Positions 7,506 through 9,503 of a stretch of DNA of 9,503 nt are shown in pieces. The first letter of the stretch is position 1, and each line of letters begins with the position of its first letter. The stretch is taken from the NCBI RefSeq assembly GCF_046546335.1, contig NZ_JBKGYA010000074.1; one strand, given 5' to 3'. The position numbers and the translations under genes are program-made. Origin of the DNA: Thiohalospira sp046546335. GTDB lineage: Bacteria > Pseudomonadota > Gammaproteobacteria > Thiohalospirales > Thiohalospiraceae. Below the pieces are notes generated by a model that saw nothing but the letters and a program-made list of their open reading frames with translations, did not search any database and was not told the origin of the DNA.

Positions 7506-7548
7506 GGCGGGGGTCGTTACCGGCCCCGCCATCGCCGGATCAGCCGGC
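7506..7548 (-). promoter_or_regulatory. Mutually exclusive stems upstream of trpE, weak attenuator candidate
   Basis: Read on the minus strand, arm 1 GCCGG (7548-7544) can pair with arm 2 CCGGC (7538-7534). Arm 2 can instead pair with a second GCCGG (7524-7520). GGCGGGG (7530-7524), overlapping that third arm by one base, pairs over 7 bp with CCCCGCC (7512-7506). This is the 1:2, 2:3, 3:4 layout of a classic attenuator. However, no T-run follows the last stem and the arms are short and GC-rich, so the case is suggestive only. Confidence 0.25.
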
Positions 7549-7582
7549 CCTCGTAGCCCTGGATCCCGAATGCGTCGCTCAT
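7517..7582 (-). CDS. Short ORF between gph and trpE, candidate leader peptide
   Basis: A 21-codon frame starts at an ATG (7582-7580) that overlaps the gph stop as ATGA and ends at TAA (7519-7517), 42 bases before trpE. Its product ends RRWRGR and has one tryptophan, codon 18 (TGG at 7531-7529). Known trp leader peptides usually carry two or more adjacent Trp codons, so one is weak evidence. No clear ribosome binding site is seen; translation would depend on coupling to gph. The Trp codon lies directly before the 7-bp stem that could close downstream of it. It may simply be a chance frame. Confidence 0.22.
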   Translation of the reverse strand: MSDAFGIQGYEGRLIRRWRGR

Positions 7583-8262
7583 GAGAACCGGAGTCTGCCG
7601 GAATCGAGCAGTGCGGGCAATTCGTCCAGCCGGTCCATCACCGCGTCCGGCTCCATCTCCCGGATGTCCCGGCCGTGGTTGTAGCCGTAGGTCATGCAGA
7701 CGATGGGGGTCCCGGCCGCCCGGGCCGCCTTCACGTCGGAGACGGAGTCGCCCACCATCAGGGCCTGGCCCGGCTCCACGCCGAAGTCGGCGGCGGTCTG
7801 GGTCAGCGGCAGCGGGTCCGGCTTGCTCCGCGGCAGGCTGTCCCCGGCCAGGACCTGGCCGAAGTAGGGGGCCAGCCCCAGCTCCTCGAGCAGCGGCGTG
7901 GTGAACCGCTCGGCCTTGTTGGTGATGCAGGCCATGGGCAGGCCGCGCCCCCGGATCGCCTCCAGGCCGGCCACCACCCCGGGGTAGACCCGGCTGTGGC
8001 GGCTGCTGTTGGCGGCGTAGCACTCCAGGAAGAGGGGATAGGCGCGCTGGAACTCCTCCTCGTCGGGCTCGCCCTCCAGCTGGCCGATGAGCGCCCGGCG
8101 GACCAGGCGCTCCACGCCGTTGCCCACCCACTGGTTGACCATGGCCTCCCCGCGGGGCTCGCGCCCCAGGGCGGCCATCATCTCGTCCACGCAGTGGGCC
8201 AGGTCGGGGACGCTGTCCACCAGCGTCCCGTCCAGGTCGAAGATGACCAGGCGCGGGTCCAT
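7579..8262 (-). CDS. gph: Phosphoglycolate phosphatase Gph, HAD superfamily
   Basis: Gph dephosphorylates 2-phosphoglycolate, produced by DNA end repair and, in autotrophs, by Rubisco oxygenation. The 227-residue protein has the complete HAD set: motif I FDLDGTLVDS with nucleophile Asp9 and acid/base Asp11, motif II Thr114 in CITNK, motif III Lys147 in SKPDP, and motif IV GDSVSD with Asp172 and Asp176. The four-helix cap lies between motifs I and II (about residues 18-90). It is somewhat shorter than E. coli Gph (252). ATG at 8262 lies two bases after the rpe stop (TAG-GC-ATG) and has no strong ribosome binding site, which points to translational coupling. The rpe-gph pair is also found in E. 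coli. Other HAD phosphatase substrates cannot be excluded, but the neighbourhood and the motif I context favour Gph. Confidence 0.92.
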   Translation of the reverse strand: MDPRLVIFDLDGTLVDSVPDLAHCVDEMMAALGREPRGEAMVNQWVGNGVERLVRRALIGQLEGEPDEEEFQRAYPLFLECYAANSSRHSRVYPGVVAGLEAIRGRGLPMACITNKAERFTTPLLEELGLAPYFGQVLAGDSLPRSKPDPLPLTQTAADFGVEPGQALMVGDSVSDVKAARAAGTPIVCMTYGYNHGRDIREMEPDAVMDRLDELPALLDSGRLRFS

Positions 8263-8264
8263 GC

Positions 8265-8942
8265 CTAGCCCGCCGAGGCGATCTCGGAGCGCATCTCGGA
8301 GATGACCTTGGCGTAGTCATCCTTGCCGAAGATGGCGGAGCCGGCGACGAAGGTGTCGGCCCCGGCGGCGGCGACCTCGCCGATGTTCTCCGCCTTCACG
8401 CCGCCATCTACCTCCAGGCGGATGTCGCGGCCGGAGTCGTCGATGATCCTGCGCGCCTCGCGGAGCTTGTTCAGCGCCTCCGGGATGAAGGCCTGGCCGC
8501 CGAAGCCGGGGTTCACCGACATGATGAGGACCATGTCGATCTCGTCGATGACGTGGCGCAGGTAGTCCAGCGGCGTCGCCGGGTTGAAGACCAGCCCGCA
8601 CTTGCAGCCGTGGTGCTTGATGAGCTGGAGGCTGCGATGGACATGCTCGCTGGCCTCCGGGTGGAAGGTGATGTAGCTCGCACCGGCCTCGGCGAAGTCG
8701 GGGATGATCCGGTCCACCGGCTTGACCATCAGGTGCACATCGATGGGCGCGGTGACGCCGTGGTCGCGCAGCGCCTTGCAGATGGGCGGGCCGATGGTCA
8801 GGTTCGGCACGTAGTGGTTGTCCATGACGTCGAAGTGGACGATGTCGGCCCCGGAGGCGAGGACGTTGTCCACCTCCTCGCCGAGCCGGGCGAAGTCCGC
8901 CGACAGGATGGACGGGGCGATGAGGGGCTGCTGCTTGGCCAT
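8265..8942 (-). CDS. rpe: Ribulose-phosphate 3-epimerase Rpe
   Basis: Rpe interconverts ribulose 5-phosphate and xylulose 5-phosphate in the pentose phosphate pathway and, where present, the Calvin cycle. The 225-residue TIM-barrel protein has the usual length. It begins MAKQQPLIAPSILSADFARL and carries the metal ligands His36 and Asp38 (VHFDVMDNHYVPN), His70 (DVHLMV) and Asp179 (EVDGGV), the flexible-loop motif MSVNPGFGGQ, and the phosphate-binding GSAIF. ATG at 8942 is chosen over an upstream in-frame start at 9032 because AGGAAGG lies a few bases upstream and homologues start here; the longer form would run through the promoter region. It is the first gene of the minus-strand series rpe-gph-trpEGDC. 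Cytoplasmic. Confidence 0.97.
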   Translation of the reverse strand: MAKQQPLIAPSILSADFARLGEEVDNVLASGADIVHFDVMDNHYVPNLTIGPPICKALRDHGVTAPIDVHLMVKPVDRIIPDFAEAGASYITFHPEASEHVHRSLQLIKHHGCKCGLVFNPATPLDYLRHVIDEIDMVLIMSVNPGFGGQAFIPEALNKLREARRIIDDSGRDIRLEVDGGVKAENIGEVAAAGADTFVAGSAIFGKDDYAKVISEMRSEIASAG

Positions 8943-8976
8943 GGCTACCTTCCTCGACTGATGCGAATGGTCGCGT

Positions 8977-9005
8977 ACTCTAACCCAGCAGGGGCGTTTT
9001 TTCAC
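8977..9005 (-). promoter_or_regulatory. Candidate promoter for rpe-gph(-trp)
   Basis: On the minus strand GTGAAA (9005-9000, four of six to the -35 consensus) is followed after 17 bp by TAGAGT (8982-8977, four of six to the -10 consensus). Transcription would begin near 8970, giving a leader of about 30 nt before rpe. The match is modest; the position is right. Confidence 0.35.
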
Positions 9006-9026
9006 CCGCGTCGCGGGCCGTATACT
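8999..9026 (+). promoter_or_regulatory. Candidate promoter for the DUF3530-like gene
   Basis: TATACT (9021-9026) matches five of six -10 positions. TTTTCA (8999-9004) matches four of six -35 positions, with a 16-bp spacer. Transcription would begin near 9033, about 24 nt before the ATG at 9057. The -35 overlaps that of the leftward rpe promoter. Confidence 0.45.
9005..9017. repeat. 13-bp perfect palindrome in the promoter spacer, operator-like
   Basis: CCCGCG (9005-9010), a central T (9011) and CGCGGG (9012-9017) form a perfect inverted repeat. It fills most of the spacer between the -35 and -10 of the rightward promoter and touches the -35 of the leftward one. A protein bound here would block the rightward promoter. 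No regulator gene for it is visible in the window. Confidence 0.4.
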
Positions 9027-9056
9027 GGCCATCCAGTCCCCTCAACGGCCCGTGCC

Positions 9057-9503
9057 ATGCCTGTGCTCCCGACTCTGTTCCTGCCGCTTCTGGCCCTGCT
9101 GGTGCCGCTGCCCGCCCCGGCGGCCGATTCCCATCCCCAGGCCGGGCGCGTGGAGGCCGGCCGGGTGGTGGAGCTGGAGGCCGGCGACGAGACGCTGGCC
9201 GCCATCGCCCGCACCCCGGATCGCCCCCGGGCGCGGGGCGGGGTCCTGCTCATGGCCGGCGCCGGGGAGCACGCCAACGCCCCCGGCTCCATCGGTCCCC
9301 TGCGCCGGGCGCTGGCCGATGCCGGCTGGCTGACCCTGGCCATCGCCTCCACGGACGGCGAGGGGAACGAGGCCCGCATCCGCGCCGGGCTGGAGTGGCT
9401 GGCCGGGCGGCTGGAGCAGGACGGGGGAGCGACCTACTTGGTCCTGGCCGGTTCCGGTCGCGGGGCCGGGGCGGCGGCCAACTGGCTGGCCGCCAATCGG
9501 GAT
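9057..9503 (+). CDS. DUF3530-like exported alpha/beta-hydrolase-fold protein, N-terminal part
   Basis: The frame is open from ATG 9057 to the window end (149 residues) and continues beyond. Residues 6-23 (TLFLPLLALLVPLPAPAA) form a hydrophobic segment with an AxA-like end, fitting a signal peptide cleaved near Ala23, although there is no Lys or Arg before it. The mature part has GGVLLMAGAGEHANAPGSIG (61-80) then PLRRALADAGWLTLAIAS and, at 126-140, a strand and turn ending AGSGRGAGAA. These resemble the DUF3530 family as I remember it: a strand-turn with the oxyanion region, the 'PLRRAL..GW.TL' helix and the elbow. The elbow reads GSGRG rather than GxSxG, so hydrolase activity is not assured. 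No in-frame start exists upstream, and no clear Shine-Dalgarno is seen. Function is unknown. Confidence 0.7.
   Translation, partial: MPVLPTLFLPLLALLVPLPAPAADSHPQAGRVEAGRVVELEAGDETLAAIARTPDRPRARGGVLLMAGAGEHANAPGSIGPLRRALADAGWLTLAIASTDGEGNEARIRAGLEWLAGRLEQDGGATYLVLAGSGRGAGAAANWLAANRD

Noticed and set aside
8985..9002. CCC-AGCA-GGG followed by six T residues as an intrinsic terminator
   Set aside because: The stem is only three to four pairs, and the site lies in a divergent promoter region where no plus-strand transcript would need to end.

Overview
The window looks like core chromosome of a high-GC gammaproteobacterium. The GC content and the almost exclusively G/C-ending codons in most genes suggest a halophilic or alkaliphilic purple-sulfur-bacterium relative (Ectothiorhodospiraceae such as Halorhodospira or Alkalilimnicola), but this is a guess from protein style and composition. 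The gene order rpe-gph-trpE-trpG-trpD-trpC / crp(vfr) / yhfA-speD / coq7 is the one I recall from Pseudomonas aeruginosa, and the protein sequences resemble gammaproteobacterial versions throughout.

Layout, left to right. Positions 1-605 (+) hold the C-terminal 200 residues of a GT4-type glycosyltransferase. Its codon use is clearly less GC-biased than its neighbour's, so this is probably the end of a polysaccharide/LPS locus. A 154-bp gap with a GC-rich inverted repeat leads to coq7 (760-1404, +), the diiron hydroxylase of ubiquinone synthesis. It converges with speD (1426-2262, -), the pyruvoyl AdoMet decarboxylase of spermidine synthesis. speD lies behind yhfA (2321-2746, -), an OsmC-like protein; the 58 bp between them hold a near-consensus CRP box inside a hairpin. 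yhfA diverges from crp/vfr (2825-3454, +), the cAMP receptor protein, across a 78-bp shared promoter region.

From 8942 down to 3462 the minus strand carries one compact series: rpe, gph, trpE, trpG, trpD, trpC. Gaps are 2 nt (rpe/gph), 104 nt (gph/trpE), 3 nt (trpE/trpG), 84 nt (trpG/trpD) and a 4-nt ATGA overlap (trpD/trpC). TrpE and TrpG make anthranilate from chorismate and glutamine, TrpD adds the phosphoribosyl group, and TrpC closes the indole ring. Rpe supplies pentose phosphates that can feed PRPP for TrpD, and Gph disposes of phosphoglycolate. trpF, trpB and trpA are absent from the window, so the tryptophan genes are split. The 104-nt gph/trpE gap holds a short ORF with one Trp codon and mutually exclusive stems, a weak attenuator candidate.

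At the right edge, rpe diverges from the start of a DUF3530-like exported alpha/beta-hydrolase-fold protein (9057-9503, +, cut by the window end). The two candidate promoters overlap at their -35 elements, and a 13-bp palindrome sits in the rightward promoter's spacer. I found no tRNA, rRNA, CRISPR array, IS element or integrase, and no undescribed defence or mobile system. What deserves a second look is regulatory and is listed in the findings.
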